Positions 23,412 through 34,538 of a stretch of DNA of 64,000 nt are shown in pieces. Positions within the stretch are counted from its first letter, which is position 1, and each line of letters starts with the position of its first letter. A program made the translations under genes and the position numbers. The DNA is from Actinomadura rubrisoli (GTDB lineage Bacteria > Actinomycetota > Actinomycetes > Streptosporangiales > Streptosporangiaceae). The notes beneath the pieces are model-generated. The model was not told the origin of the DNA, did not search any database, and saw only the letters and a program-made list of their open reading frames with translations. Location: positions 1 through 64,000 of the forward strand of contig NZ_SMKU01000012.1 in assembly GCF_004349215.1 (NCBI RefSeq), in the 5' to 3' direction.

Positions 23412-26400
23412 CTACGCCTCCTCCTCCGACCGATGCGCGGCCCTCGGATGTTCCTGTCGTTCCGCCGCGACCGGACGGCCTGGTTCACCGACGAGTTCTT
23501 CGATCACCGCGGCCAGCGCGGCCACGGTGGGTTCATCGAAGATGATGGCTGCAGGAATGTCAGCCGTGTACGCCTCCTGAGCCTGATTCATGGCCACCAT
23601 CGCGAGCATCGAGTGCCCGCCCAGTGCGAAGAAGTTGTCGTACACACCCACTCGCTCAATACCGAGCAGGGCAGCCCACATCGTCACCAGCTGGGCTTCG
23701 ATCGGCGTTCGGGCCGCGACAAAGGCCGGTTCGGCAGTGGCATCCGCCGCCTCGGGATCCGGCCGCCCGTCGCCGTTCGCGCGACGGTTCTGGTTCGTCA
23801 GGCAGTCGAGCAACTCCACGCCGCCGTCGCGGAGGCGGCGAGCCCGTTCACCCGTTCGGTACAGCCGGGCACCGGGCACTTCCGAAAATCGGTCGGCTAC
23901 GAAGCGCTCCGCCGTGGCGGCCGCCCGTCCCAGATATCCCCGGCCGACGCCCGGGCCTCCGATGTACAGTTCGCCGGGCACACCGGCGGGAACGAGATCG
24001 CCACGCCGGTCGAGGACGACAGCATGGACGCCGTCGATCGGCTCGCCGCATATCACGCGGGCATTCGCGTCGACCGGCACGTCGTCACCCGGCGACATAT
24101 CCCGCATCAGCGATACGAGAGATGTCTCGGGCCCACCGTAGGTGCCATGGATCCGCGCGCCCCTCGCCAGCAGTATCCGGGCCACGTCGGCTGACAGTTC
24201 TCCACCGGCTGATATCGCGGTGAGACCCTCGACGTCGCAGCCGAGTTCGACCAGTTCCCGCCACGTTTCCGGCGTGGCCCACAGGACCGCGACAGACCGG
24301 CTGGCCAAGGTTTCGGCCAAATGGACCGCATCGGGGACGCCCCTATTGCCTGTCATCATGACTTGGGCGCCGCCGGCCAGCGCCACCAGGATCTCTATCG
24401 CGCCGAAATCGCATGACGTGTACCACACGTCGTCCGGCTTGGTCGCCAACCGCCGGTGTAAAGACGTTGCCAGTGCGGCCAGGTTGCGGTGGCTGAGCAC
24501 CACGTCGCGGACTTCATCGCCCGTGCCCGCTGTACAGCAGATCCACGCCGCGCTTTCGGCCGCCGACCGCGCGCGGAGATCCGAGGGGCTCGGTCTCGTG
24601 TCCGGCAGACGGCTCAGCTCCTCACGGGCGCCCGCGTCATCCAGCAGAATGCGGGTGGCCTCCTGCTCGACCGGCAACCGCCCGTCGAGTTCGATGGTCG
24701 TCAGGACGAGGGCCGGGTCCGCGTCTACGAACATTGACGCGATGCTTCTGTCGGGGTGATCCGGGGGCACTGGAAGGCACACGGCGCCGGCGCGAATAAT
24801 GGCAAGCATCGCCACGGCCAGATTCTCGTCCGCTGGCAGGAAAACGGCGACCCGATCCTCTGCGCCGACACCCGAACGCACTATCAGGCGGGTCAGCCTA
24901 TTGACACGTGCGTCGAGATCCCGATAGGTCAGGCGGGCGTCGCCGCAAATGATCGCCGGCTGCTCCGGTGCCGACCGGGTCACGGTATCGATCAGTTCGG
25001 GGACGGTCCGCAGGGTGTCAGAGCCGCCGTCGCCGTCGCCGTCGCGGGGGCGGCCGGGCAGCAATTGCCGACGATCGTCCTCGCTGAGCATGGGCACTCG
25101 CGATATCGGGCGGCCCGGGTCGGCGACCACCTCGGCGGCCAGACGCCGGTAGTGCTCCGCGAACCGTTCGACCGTGGCGGCTTCGAAGAGATCGGTGGAG
25201 TATTCGTACACCACCAGCACACCACCTTCGTCGGGTGTGTCGCTGCGCCCAAGGTTCTGCTCCGCCCGCGGAATCGCGATGACGTTGAGGTCGAATTTCG
25301 CGGTGCCGTTGCTCATCACCTCGTGCAGGCTCATCGACAACCCGGGAAGCGTCATCGCCGGCATGGGCGCGTCGTGGAAGCTGAACGCCACCTGGAACAG
25401 CGGATTGTGGCTGATGGTGCGGTCTGGAGCCACCGTCCGCACGACATGCTCGAACGGCGTGTCCTGGTTGGCGTACGCGCCCAGCGCGGCCTCCTTCACA
25501 CGCTCCAGCAACTGCTGGAAGGTCGGGTCCCCGGAAAGGTCGACGCGCAACGCGACATTGTTGACCAGCATGCCGACCAGCCGTTCCGTCTCGGGACGAT
25601 GCCTGTTGGCGATGCTGGAACCGACGACGATGTCGTCCTGCCCGGTGTAACGGTGCAAAAGCAGCTCGAAAACGGCGAGCATCGCCACGAAGAGCGTCGC
25701 TCCCTCCTTGTGCGCCAGACGGCGGAGGGCGTCTGCCAGGGCCTCGTCCAGCTCGGTGCGCACGGTCGATCCGCGGAAGCTGGGCACCTCGGGGCGCCTG
25801 TGGTCCGCGGGGATCGTCACGATGGGCGGGCAGTCGGCGAGGTGCCGTCGCCAGTACTCCAGTTGCGCCGCCGCCTCGTCGTTTCGCACCCACTGGTGCT
25901 GCCAGCACACGTAGTCCGCGAACTGGACGCCGAGCGCGGGAAGATCGGCAGGTACACCGTCGACCTTGGCCTGGTAGAGGCGGAGGAGCTCTTCTATGAG
26001 CAGGGTGAACGACCATCCGTCGTGCACCATGTGGTGCTCCACGTGCACGAGCAGGTGGTCATCGGTGTCCAGGGCGAGCAGCGTCCACCGGACCAACGGC
26101 AACCGGGACGGATCGAAGACCACATGCACTTGCTCGTCAACGATCCGGTCCATTTCGGCCGCTCGGTCATCCTCGGCGAGCGCGGTGAGGTCGATGTAGT
26201 CGAAGCAGGGCGGGCAGACCGGATGAATGGTCTGGTAGGGGGTGCCTTCGCGCTCGGCGAATGTCGTCCGGTACACCTCGTGCCGCTGCGTCAGTTCGGC
26301 AAGGCTTTCCTCCAGGGCGGCCACGTCCAGTCGTCCACGGATGCGGAACGTCGTCTGGAAGTTGTACGCCCGGTTGCGGGGGAAGAGCTTGTACATGAAC

Positions 26401-28322
26401 CATACGCGGCCCTGGGGGAAAGACAGCGGGAGGTCACGGTCACGGCTTACCGATTCGATCGCCGTCGGCGCGGAGTCGTGTTGCCGGCTTCGGGCAGACC
26501 GGATCTCCTGCGCGCAGTCTGCCAGGGTCGGTGTGCTGAAGAGCGTGCGCAACGGCAACGAGACACCGAGCGCCTCCCTGATCCGGGAAACGGCCTGAGT
26601 GCCCAGGAGCGAATGACCGCCGAGGTCGAAGAAATTGTCGTCCGGATCAACGTGGTTCACGCCGAGCAGTTCCGCCCAGATGTCGGCGAGAATCGCTTGC
26701 TCGGTTTTGTTCGGCGCCCCTGGTGCGCCGTCGCCGAGGTGCCTGCCATCGGCACGCCCGCCATCGGCACGCCCGCCGTCGAGACGCCGGCCGTCGATAG
26801 CCGCCAGGCGCCGCCTGTCGAGTTTGCCGTTCCCGCTCGTCGGCCACTCGTCGACCACCACGTAGACGGACGGCACCATGTAATACGGGAGACGCGCATA
26901 CATGAACCTGCGGAGATCCGGTGCCGTCAGGTCACCGCGGGGCAGCAGATACGCCGTCAACGTCCGGCCGCGCGCCGTGTCGTCGCCGACCAGCACGGCG
27001 GCCTCGCAGACAGCGGGATACTGGCGCAGCACCGCCTCGACCTCCGCCGGCTCCACCCGGAAGCCCCGCAGCTTCACCTGATCGTCGGCTCGGCCCGCGA
27101 ACTCCAGGCTTCCGTCGGCGCGGCGCCGGGCCAGATCCCCGGTACGGTACAGGCGCGCGCCCGGCCGCCCGGAGAAGGGATCCGCGACGAAGCGCGCCGA
27201 CGTCAGCGCTGGGTCTTTCAGATATCCCCTGGCGAGTTGGACGCCTCCGATATAGAGCTCCCCGACGGTTCCCGCTGGTACCGACCGGAGCTTTCCGTCG
27301 ACGATGTGCAATTCGGTATTGCCAATCGGATAGCCGATGGGCGGCAGGCCGTCCGGCTGGTCCGGTGCTTCCGCGAGCTCGCCCGCGGTTACCACTACAG
27401 CGGCTTCCGTTGGCCCGTAGCAATTGACGTACGACGCGGTCAGAGACGACGGCGGGTACCGGTAGGCTCTGTCCGAGCCGGTGAACAGCACCCGCAACGA
27501 TAGGTCGGACAGGTCGCGCTCGAACAACGGCTCGCCCAGCACCGGCGGCAGGAACCCCACGCTGATCCGCTCATCCCGCAGCCAGTCATGGAGCTGGTCC
27601 CCGGCCGAGCGTGTGTTGTCGTCAAGGATATGCAGGGTAGCGCCGCTGCACAGGCACGGAAGCACCTCGAACAAGCATGCGTCGAAACCCATGCGGGCTT
27701 GCTGCATGCACCTGTCGCGGGGCGAGAGGGCGAACGTCTCCCGCAACCAGGTCAGCAGGTTCGCCATCGCGCGGTGGCTCACCAGCACGGCTTTCGGTGC
27801 GCCCGTCGAACCTGAGGTGTAGATGGCGTAGGCGAGGTTGTCCGGAAGGGCGATGCCGTCCGGGGCGTCGGCACTTTCGTCATGAAAATCGGTGTGGGCG
27901 CGCTCAAGTGAGATGATCTGCTCGGCGGCCGCGGGGACCCGCGAGGCGAGATGGTCCTGTACAAGGACCACCGGCGGCCGAGAATTGGCGAACATCAGAC
28001 CTATGCGGTCAGGCGGATGTACCGGATCGAGCGGAAGGTAGGCGCCACCCGCCTTCCATACGGCGAGGAGCGCGACGATCCACGAAATGGACCGCTCGGC
28101 ATAGACGCCGACCAGGTCGTCCGGTCCGATGCCGCGCCGGACCAGGTGCCGGGCAAGCCCGTTCGACCGCCGCTCCAGCTCTCCGTAGGTGATGGAGTCG
28201 GGCCCGGAAACGATTGCCAACGCGTCCGGGGTCTCGCGGGCGCGGGCCTGGAACAGACGGACGACCAGAGGCCCGGTCTCTTTCTCTCCTTCACGCTGGT
28301 CGTCGATCCGATCGCTTTTCAT
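23412..28322 (-). CDS. NRPS A-T-C-A*-T with a degenerate second adenylation domain
   Basis: ATG 28322 follows AAGGAGCCCCTC, giving 1636 aa. A1 (about 20-515) has intact core motifs ([40 protein letters not shown]); I read its pocket as D-A-F-F-L-T-C-V-V-K, which I cannot match to a substrate. T1 (FFDLGGHSLL), then C with HHMVHDG. A2* (about 1100-1500) has ICCTAGTGDEVRD where A3 should be and HGTYGGPETS at A5, and breaks off after A7 (LYRTGERARR): the C-terminal subdomain with A8-A10 is absent. T2 (FFALGGHSML) follows. T2 must therefore be loaded by another protein. Confidence 0.92.
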   Translation of the reverse strand: MKSDRIDDQREGEKETGPLVVRLFQARARETPDALAIVSGPDSITYGELERRSNGLARHLVRRGIGPDDLVGVYAERSISWIVALLAVWKAGGAYLPLDPVHPPDRIGLMFANSRPPVVLVQDHLASRVPAAAEQIISLERAHTDFHDESADAPDGIALPDNLAYAIYTSGSTGAPKAVLVSHRAMANLLTWLRETFALSPRDRCMQQARMGFDACLFEVLPCLCSGATLHILDDNTRSAGDQLHDWLRDERISVGFLPPVLGEPLFERDLSDLSLRVLFTGSDRAYRYPPSSLTASYVNCYGPTEAAVVVTAGELAEAPDQPDGLPPIGYPIGNTELHIVDGKLRSVPAGTVGELYIGGVQLARGYLKDPALTSARFVADPFSGRPGARLYRTGDLARRRADGSLEFAGRADDQVKLRGFRVEPAEVEAVLRQYPAVCEAAVLVGDDTARGRTLTAYLLPRGDLTAPDLRRFMYARLPYYMVPSVYVVVDEWPTSGNGKLDRRRLAAIDGRRLDGGRADGGRADGRHLGDGAPGAPNKTEQAILADIWAELLGVNHVDPDDNFFDLGGHSLLGTQAVSRIREALGVSLPLRTLFSTPTLADCAQEIRSARSRQHDSAPTAIESVSRDRDLPLSFPQGRVWFMYKLFPRNRAYNFQTTFRIRGRLDVAALEESLAELTQRHEVYRTTFAEREGTPYQTIHPVCPPCFDYIDLTALAEDDRAAEMDRIVDEQVHVVFDPSRLPLVRWTLLALDTDDHLLVHVEHHMVHDGWSFTLLIEELLRLYQAKVDGVPADLPALGVQFADYVCWQHQWVRNDEAAAQLEYWRRHLADCPPIVTIPADHRRPEVPSFRGSTVRTELDEALADALRRLAHKEGATLFVAMLAVFELLLHRYTGQDDIVVGSSIANRHRPETERLVGMLVNNVALRVDLSGDPTFQQLLERVKEAALGAYANQDTPFEHVVRTVAPDRTISHNPLFQVAFSFHDAPMPAMTLPGLSMSLHEVMSNGTAKFDLNVIAIPRAEQNLGRSDTPDEGGVLVVYEYSTDLFEAATVERFAEHYRRLAAEVVADPGRPISRVPMLSEDDRRQLLPGRPRDGDGDGGSDTLRTVPELIDTVTRSAPEQPAIICGDARLTYRDLDARVNRLTRLIVRSGVGAEDRVAVFLPADENLAVAMLAIIRAGAVCLPVPPDHPDRSIASMFVDADPALVLTTIELDGRLPVEQEATRILLDDAGAREELSRLPDTRPSPSDLRARSAAESAAWICCTAGTGDEVRDVVLSHRNLAALATSLHRRLATKPDDVWYTSCDFGAIEILVALAGGAQVMMTGNRGVPDAVHLAETLASRSVAVLWATPETWRELVELGCDVEGLTAISAGGELSADVARILLARGARIHGTYGGPETSLVSLMRDMSPGDDVPVDANARVICGEPIDGVHAVVLDRRGDLVPAGVPGELYIGGPGVGRGYLGRAAATAERFVADRFSEVPGARLYRTGERARRLRDGGVELLDCLTNQNRRANGDGRPDPEAADATAEPAFVAARTPIEAQLVTMWAALLGIERVGVYDNFFALGGHSMLAMVAMNQAQEAYTADIPAAIIFDEPTVAALAAVIEELVGEPGRPVAAERQEHPRAAHRSEEEA
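26745..26804 (-). repeat. 15-bp in-frame tandem repeat in the A1-T1 linker
   Basis: Four 15-bp units, the first two identical and the rest diverged, encode a repeated DGGRA-type motif between the adenylation and carrier domains of the five-domain NRPS. A repeat of the same period, but different sequence, lies in the NRPS gene of the opposite transcription unit. Confidence 0.75.
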
Positions 28323-29781
28323 GAGGGGCTCCTTCCCCCGTGGCTGTTCGTTGCCGGTGCCGGTGCTGGAACGCCGGTGCCGGAAGCAGGGAGATCGGAC
28401 GATCCGCGTCGTCGATCGCCCCGTGCAGAATCGTCTGGAAGTCAGCGACCATGCCGCGGGCCGTGTCCGGCTCGAAGAGCGCACGGCTGTAGCGCAGCTC
28501 GCCGCGCAAGGCGCTCGGCTCGCTGTCGAGCAGCAGCGCGACGTCGTACTGTTGCACCGTTCCCGTGCCAAGGCGCATCGGTTCGAGTACCGCTCCGGGG
28601 ACCTTCAGATGCCGCGGCCGGCCATTCCACAGCACGAGTGCCGCCTGGACGAGCGGACCGCGGCTGTTTTCCCGCCGGGGGTTCACCATCTCCACGACTC
28701 TCTCGAACGGCAGGCCCTGATGGGAGTAGGCCCCTAGCGAGGTCTCGCGCACCCGGGCGAGCAGCTCACGGAACGTGGGGTCCTCTGCGGTGTCCACCCG
28801 CAGCGCCAGTATGTTGATGAAGGCGCCGATGAGCCGTCGCGTCTCCGCCCTTTCACGTGCGGCCATGGGGGTGCCGATGAGCACTTCCGGCCGGCCGCTG
28901 TACCGGCACAGCAGGCACCCGAACACGGCCAGCAGGGTCATGAACATCGTTGACTTCTCTGCCCGGGCCAAGTGAAGCAGCCGGTCCCGGACCGCGGCCG
29001 GCAGGACCACCTCGATCTGTCCCGCCTCGTAGCTCGGCAGCTTCGGTCTGGGATGGTCGGTCGGCAGGTCGAGCGCCGGGGGAGGATCGCCGAGCCGCCG
29101 CCTCCAGTACGCCAGCTCCCGCTCGAAGCGCTCCCCATTCTGCCACCGCGCGAAATCGGCATACTGCCACCGCAAGGGGGGAAGCGGGTCTTCCCCGCCG
29201 TCCGCGAACGCCGTGTACAGCGCGGTCAGCTCGTCGAGCAGGATCAGGCTCGACGGCTCGTCGAAGACGATGTGGTGGACGGAGAACATGAGAATGGACG
29301 CGTCCGGTGCCAACCGGAACAGGCGCGCCCTGAACAACGGACCGCCGGCCAGATCTAACGGGCGGTGTAATTCCTCCGCCAGCAGTGCCTGGACCGCCGC
29401 CTCGGACGGGCGTTCACCGTCTGCCGTGGCCCGGTCGGTTATCGGGATGTCGATCCGGCCGGTAGGTGGCGGAGGCCAGACAACCTGCATCGGAGTGTCG
29501 CCGATGACAGGAAAGGTGGTACGCAGCGCTTCGTGCCGACTTACGACTGTGCCGACAGATCGTTCCAGGATCTCGTGGTCCAGGCTTCCTTTAATGCTGA
29601 GCGGTACCGTCGCGTGGAAGGTGATTCCTGCCGTACCAAAACGCTCGACAAGCCATATGCGCTTTTGCGCGGAAGAGATCGGAGATATGTCGGTGGGATC
29701 GCCGTTCTTCCGAACCAGGTGGTCGAATCGTGCGCGCTGTCTCGGCGAAAGGGCCGCGAGGGCCCGTGCCCACTCCGTCAC
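28291..29781 (-). CDS. Stand-alone NRPS condensation-domain protein
   Basis: The 496-aa protein is a single C domain with an extra N-terminal helix (RQRARFDHLVRKNGD) and the catalytic motif HHIVFDE, in which the usual Gly of HHxxxDG is Glu. It overlaps the start of the next NRPS gene by 32 nt, so the two are translationally coupled. As a free-standing C domain it probably condenses onto the carrier of the C-less A-T protein or acylates the starter. It is the first gene of the leftward operon; the GTG start at 29781 follows GAGG. Confidence 0.9.
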   Translation of the reverse strand: MTEWARALAALSPRQRARFDHLVRKNGDPTDISPISSAQKRIWLVERFGTAGITFHATVPLSIKGSLDHEILERSVGTVVSRHEALRTTFPVIGDTPMQVVWPPPPTGRIDIPITDRATADGERPSEAAVQALLAEELHRPLDLAGGPLFRARLFRLAPDASILMFSVHHIVFDEPSSLILLDELTALYTAFADGGEDPLPPLRWQYADFARWQNGERFERELAYWRRRLGDPPPALDLPTDHPRPKLPSYEAGQIEVVLPAAVRDRLLHLARAEKSTMFMTLLAVFGCLLCRYSGRPEVLIGTPMAARERAETRRLIGAFINILALRVDTAEDPTFRELLARVRETSLGAYSHQGLPFERVVEMVNPRRENSRGPLVQAALVLWNGRPRHLKVPGAVLEPMRLGTGTVQQYDVALLLDSEPSALRGELRYSRALFEPDTARGMVADFQTILHGAIDDADRPISLLPAPAFQHRHRQRTATGEGAPHEKRSDRRPA

Positions 29782-30218
29782 CTACGGACCTCATAAGTTC
29801 TGAGCTACCGAATTCTGGACAGTCCTGCTGGACGCCGCTCTGTGCGACGTCACGTCAGCTCGGATGGGTTTACCTGTCGGCCATTGCAACTAGCGTTGCT
29901 TCCCGTGGTTGACGGCACAACATCGAACCACGCCAGCATGTGTACCACGTTGATGATAGACCGTCAACGCAATACCTTGTTGTCCGATAACAGGTTGGAC
30001 GGATGGCCAAAACAGCGTTCCAGGCATAGGAAGTAAAGAGAGAGTAAAAAACCCTGAACAAAGGAACTGGACAGCGGAAGTGGGCACGTTCTAAGCTGGC
30101 GCACAGCCGGGTGTGGGGCGCCCACCCGCAGGCGTTGCGGGCAAGTACTGTCGGCACACGCTCCTGGGTTCACGTGCCGGACGTCGCAACACGTCATCGT
30201 GCCGAGAGGTGACCGCTA
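29782..30218. promoter_or_regulatory. Divergent control region of the NRPS cluster
   Basis: These 437 bp separate the leftward and rightward NRPS operons and must hold both promoters. The stretch 29880-30070 is visibly more AT-rich than its surroundings. It includes an inverted repeat, ACCTTGTT (29974-29981) facing AACAGGT (29989-29995), that could bind a regulator. I see no coding sequence here. A ribosome binding site, GAGAGGTGA, precedes the rightward start. Confidence 0.65.
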
Positions 30219-33200
30219 ATGCATCCTCTGTCGTCCGCGAAACGGCGTATGTGGTTTCTTCACGAATTAGCCGACGACAGTTCACTCTACAATGTTCCGA
30301 TCGCTTTTCGGCTCACCGGGGACCTGGACCGCGACGCCCTCGCGCAAGCCCTCGCCGACGTGGTGGACCGGCACGAGGCACTTCGCACCGTCGTCCGGGA
30401 CATGGACGGCGAGCTGGGCGAAGAGGTCCTGCCACCGCCTGCACAGCCTCTGCTCGTCCAGACCGTCGACCCGGCGCTGACGGCGGACGCGCTTCACGCC
30501 GCGGCGACCCGCCGTTTCGATCTGCGTCGAGACATCCCCTTTCGGGCGCAGCTGCTGGCGGAGCGCCCGGACCGCCACGTGCTCGTCCTCGTGCTGCACC
30601 ATATCGCCGTCGACGAATGGTCCGCGCACCTGCTGCTCCGTGCGATCTCGGCGGCATATGCGGCCAGGCGCCGGGACGGTCTGCCGCGATGGGACGGACC
30701 CGCGCTCCAGTACAGCGATTACGCGGCCTGGCAAAGCACGGCGTTGGGCAGCGAGGACGATCCGGAAAGCCAGATCTCACGCGAACTGGCCTTCTGGCGC
30801 CGAGCCCTCGCCGGCGCACCGCACGACCTCCCGCTGCCCGTTGACCGTCCCTGCCCCGAGAGACCGACACATCGCGGCGGCCTTATCAGGTTAGAGATCT
30901 CCCGGCCCTTGCACGCGTCCCTCGGCGAGCTCGCCCGGACTACCGGCGCCACCACGTTCATGCATTTCGTGGCGATTATCGGAGCACTGCTGACCAAGCT
31001 GGGCTGCGGCACCGACATCACGATCGGAACACCCGTCACCGGCCGTACCCGTAAGTCCTTCGCGCAGATCGTCGGGTTCCTCGCCAATACCGTCGTCCTG
31101 CGTCTCGACACCTCCGGAGACCCTGACTTCCTGGAATTGTGCGGGCGCGCCCGCGCGGTCACGGTCGCGGCGCTGTCCCACAACGGCGTGCCGTTCGACC
31201 GGGTCGTCGCCGCGCTCGGCCCCGACCGTCCGCGAGGGGCCGATTCGCCGTTTCAGATAATGCTGGCGTTCCAGGCCCTCGGCGGGCCCCGGCTCGATCT
31301 TCCCGGCGTCGGCGTCGAGCAACTGGCGGTGCCGGTGGGGCTCAGCCGGTTCCCCTTGACGTTCTACGTGGCCGAGTCGCGCGCGGCGGATGGTTCACCG
31401 GCGGGCATGCACATCGACATCAACTATGCCCGCGACCTGTTCGATGATGAAACCATCTCCCTGATCGGCCAATACCTGGTGCGACTACTGGAGACGGTGG
31501 TCGCGAACCCGGAGCTCCAGCTCAGCAAGACGGAGATCTTGTCGGCGGAACAACTCCGCTCCCTGCTGCCGACCGGGCAAAGTGTTCCGCCGGCCTCGTC
31601 CACCGACGCCACCGTGGTCGACATGTTCGAGAGGCAGGCCAGAAAGGCTCCCGATGCGCCCGCTGTCGTATCCTCCGCAGGCGTACTCGGCTACGGCGAC
31701 CTCGATCAGAGCGCCCGCGCACTCGCCGGACGCCTGATCCGCGCCGGGGCCGGCCCCGAGAAGATCGTCGCGCTCGCGCTTCCCCGGTCCCCGGAACTGA
31801 TCATCGCGATGCTGGCGGTGCTCAAGTCGGGCGCCGCGTACCTCCCCATCGACCCGTCGTATCCGCCGTCGCGCATCCAGTACATGCTCGACGACGCCCG
31901 CCCCGCATGCGTCGTCACCGACCTGCGGACGGCGAGCGGGCTACCGTCCTGCGACGCTGCGCGGCTGACGCTCGACGACGACGCCCCAACCGTCGACGCC
32001 CCAACCGTCGACGCCCCAACCGTCACCGACGACCGGCCGGCGCTCGGCGACGCCACGCGCGGCGCCCGCACCGCGACTCCGATCGACCCGGACACCGCGG
32101 CCTATGTGCTGTACACCTCCGGGTCCACTGGTCAGCCGAAGGGCGTCGTCGTGGGCCACGGCGCCCTGGCGAGCTATCTGCGCCGATGCCGCGAGGCGTA
32201 CCGCGGCCTTCGCGGCAACACAGTCCTGCATTCCGCGTTGTGGTTCGACCTCAGCGTCACTTCGCTGTACGGCACGTTGGTCTCCGGCGGTTGCCTGTAC
32301 CTGTCGTCGCTGGACGAGGACGAATTGTCCGCGGTAGGCGCGGCGGCCATCGACCACCTGAAACTCACTCCCAGCCATATGCCGTTGCTGGACGTGCTTC
32401 CCGAAGCCTTCCATCCCACAGGGGAGCTGATTCTCGGCGGTGAGGCGCTGGACGCGGAGACTCTTCGCCGGTGGCGAGACGCGCATCCGGGAGTGGACGT
32501 CGTCAACCACTTCGGGCCCACCGAATGCACTGTCGGCTGCCTGGACTTCCGCGTGCCGGCCGGAGCGGACCTGCCCGGGGGCCCGGTACCGATCGGCCGC
32601 CCGATACCGAACGCCCGCGTGTACGTACTCGACGAGTACTTGCGGCCGGTCCCTCCAGGCGTGATCGGGGAACTGTACGTCGCGGGTGCCGGGCTGGCAC
32701 GAGGATATCTGCGGCGGCCGGGACTGACCGCACAGCGCTTCCTCTCCGACCCCTTCGACGCCGAAGGGGCACGCATGTACCGCACCGGCGACCTGGTGCG
32801 CCGCCGGCATGACGGAAACCTCGTCTTCGTGGGCCGGGCCGACGACCAGGTGAAGATCCGCGGTCACCGTGTGGAACTCGGCGAAATCGAGCACGCGCTG
32901 CGGCTCTTTCCGGAGGTCGCCGACGCCGCAGTTCTGGTCCACCGGGTCCCGGCTGGATCGAGCCGCCTCATCGGATATGTCCGGCCGGCGCCGGGAGCGG
33001 ATGTCGACGCCGCGGCGTTACGGTCCGCGCTCGCCGAACGCCTTCCCCAGCACTCGATACCCGCGGCGATAATGACGCTCGACGAGATGCCGCTGACCGC
33101 GAACGGAAAACTCGACCGGCGCCGGCTGGCCGCCCAGTGGCGCCCCGTCGAGACCGCGGACCTCGTCGAGGACGCCGCGCTCGTGGACGTGATACGGCAC

Positions 33201-34538
33201 GCGTTCGCCACCGTCCTCGGTATCGCGGACGCACCACCGCAAGGTGACTTCTTCGCCCTCGGTGGCGACTCGGTGAGCGCCGTCATGGTGGCCCGCAAAC
33301 TGCGCGACCTCCTCAGTAGGGAGATCCCCCTCCGCCTGGTGCTCGGCCATTCCAGTCCGGCGGCTCTCGCCCGCGCCCTCGCCCGCCGTCCCACGCCTGG
33401 CGAACCAGACAACGAGCACCAGCCGCCGCCGGCCGAGACCCCGCAGAGCACCACACCGGCGTTCGAGGCGAAACCGGTGGCCGCCCGGTCGATCGCCGAC
33501 GCCGAACACATCCTGCTCACCGGTGTGACGGGCTTCTTCGGCGCATTCCTCCTCCCCGAGTTGCTGACACAAACGGCTGCGCGGGTGTCTTGCCTCGTGC
33601 GGGCCGAAAGCCTGGCTCAGGCGCACGCGCGGCTGGCTGACACCATGCGGCGATACGGACTCGACAACCCGAGCGAGCGAGTTCGGGTAGTGCTCGGCGA
33701 CCTGGAGAAGCCGGACCTCGGGATGTCTCCGGAAGACCGGGCCGGGATCGAGCAGACGGTCGACACGATCGTCCACAGCGCCGCCAACGTCAACGGCATG
33801 CTGCCGCTGGACCGGCTATGGAGGGCCAATGTCGGAGGCACGATCGAACTTGCCGGACTGGCCCGCACCGGTAAACCGAAGACGCTGCATTTCGCGTCGA
33901 CCACGTCGGTGACGTCGCCCGCGCGAGAGTCGGGTTACGCCAGCAGCAAACGCGAGGCCGAGCATCACCTCATGGTCGAGCGTCGGGTCGGGCTTCCTGC
34001 CGTGATCGCCCGGCTGCCCCGGCTCAGCGCCCATTCAACGTCGGGGCACTACAACCATCGCGACATCATGCACCGCGCGATCGCCACCATACTGGACGCC
34101 GGCATCGCACCCGAGATCGATGGCGAAGAGATCTGGATCCCGGTGGACCATGCCGCCCGCGCTTTCGTCGCCACATCCCGCACGACAACCGCGGGCCGTT
34201 TCGTGTACACGAGCGCCGAACGCTTCTCACTGCCCGCATGCCTGCACGCCGCGAGGGAACTGGGTTTCCCCCTGCGGACCCTCCCGCACCACGCGTGGGA
34301 GCGCGCGATGACGAGTGGCGACCAGGTGGAGCACGAATTCGCGGCGGCGGCGATACGCGGCCTGCGAGGGCGGCAGGAGCATTTAGCCGACGCGGCCCCA
34401 TCCGACTTCGTCCCCGTAATAGTGGCGGGCGTCACTCCGGACGTCATGAAGGCGTGGCTGCGTCGGCTGGCCACCGAGCGTTCCTGGGAGGGAGTGGGCA
34501 GTGGACGACCATTCGCGTATCGCTCGGATCCAGCCTGA
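30219..34538 (+). CDS. NRPS C-A(Asp)-T-R terminal module with reductive release
   Basis: The 1439-aa protein has C (about 1-430, HHIAVDE), A (about 460-960), T ([11 protein letters not shown], Ser near 1018) and a C-terminal thioester reductase (about 1095-1439; [14 protein letters not shown]ossmann loop, [11 protein letters not shown]yr-Lys pair). I read the pocket as D-L-T-K-I-G-H-V-G-K, essentially the known Asp code DLTKVGHIGK; A10 Lys is present (NGKLDRRR). The module should add L-Asp and release the chain with NAD(P)H as an aldehyde or alcohol. The reductase is slightly short but keeps its key residues. A DAPTV triplet repeat lies inside the A domain. Confidence 0.93.
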   Translation: MHPLSSAKRRMWFLHELADDSSLYNVPIAFRLTGDLDRDALAQALADVVDRHEALRTVVRDMDGELGEEVLPPPAQPLLVQTVDPALTADALHAAATRRFDLRRDIPFRAQLLAERPDRHVLVLVLHHIAVDEWSAHLLLRAISAAYAARRRDGLPRWDGPALQYSDYAAWQSTALGSEDDPESQISRELAFWRRALAGAPHDLPLPVDRPCPERPTHRGGLIRLEISRPLHASLGELARTTGATTFMHFVAIIGALLTKLGCGTDITIGTPVTGRTRKSFAQIVGFLANTVVLRLDTSGDPDFLELCGRARAVTVAALSHNGVPFDRVVAALGPDRPRGADSPFQIMLAFQALGGPRLDLPGVGVEQLAVPVGLSRFPLTFYVAESRAADGSPAGMHIDINYARDLFDDETISLIGQYLVRLLETVVANPELQLSKTEILSAEQLRSLLPTGQSVPPASSTDATVVDMFERQARKAPDAPAVVSSAGVLGYGDLDQSARALAGRLIRAGAGPEKIVALALPRSPELIIAMLAVLKSGAAYLPIDPSYPPSRIQYMLDDARPACVVTDLRTASGLPSCDAARLTLDDDAPTVDAPTVDAPTVTDDRPALGDATRGARTATPIDPDTAAYVLYTSGSTGQPKGVVVGHGALASYLRRCREAYRGLRGNTVLHSALWFDLSVTSLYGTLVSGGCLYLSSLDEDELSAVGAAAIDHLKLTPSHMPLLDVLPEAFHPTGELILGGEALDAETLRRWRDAHPGVDVVNHFGPTECTVGCLDFRVPAGADLPGGPVPIGRPIPNARVYVLDEYLRPVPPGVIGELYVAGAGLARGYLRRPGLTAQRFLSDPFDAEGARMYRTGDLVRRRHDGNLVFVGRADDQVKIRGHRVELGEIEHALRLFPEVADAAVLVHRVPAGSSRLIGYVRPAPGADVDAAALRSALAERLPQHSIPAAIMTLDEMPLTANGKLDRRRLAAQWRPVETADLVEDAALVDVIRHAFATVLGIADAPPQGDFFALGGDSVSAVMVARKLRDLLSREIPLRLVLGHSSPAALARALARRPTPGEPDNEHQPPPAETPQSTTPAFEAKPVAARSIADAEHILLTGVTGFFGAFLLPELLTQTAARVSCLVRAESLAQAHARLADTMRRYGLDNPSERVRVVLGDLEKPDLGMSPEDRAGIEQTVDTIVHSAANVNGMLPLDRLWRANVGGTIELAGLARTGKPKTLHFASTTSVTSPARESGYASSKREAEHHLMVERRVGLPAVIARLPRLSAHSTSGHYNHRDIMHRAIATILDAGIAPEIDGEEIWIPVDHAARAFVATSRTTTAGRFVYTSAERFSLPACLHAARELGFPLRTLPHHAWERAMTSGDQVEHEFAAAAIRGLRGRQEHLADAAPSDFVPVIVAGVTPDVMKAWLRRLATERSWEGVGSGRPFAYRSDPA
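31980..32024 (+). repeat. Three perfect 15-bp tandem repeats in the terminal NRPS gene
   Basis: Three identical copies of GACGCCCCAACCGTC encode [15 protein letters not shown] in a loop of the N-terminal subdomain, before the A3 motif. The frame is kept. Perfect identity suggests recent slippage or selection for a short linker. Confidence 0.9.

Noticed and set aside
24756..27503. A 915-codon plus-strand frame opposite the large NRPS gene
   Set aside because: The opposite strand encodes intact NRPS motifs; this frame has no motif and is a shadow.
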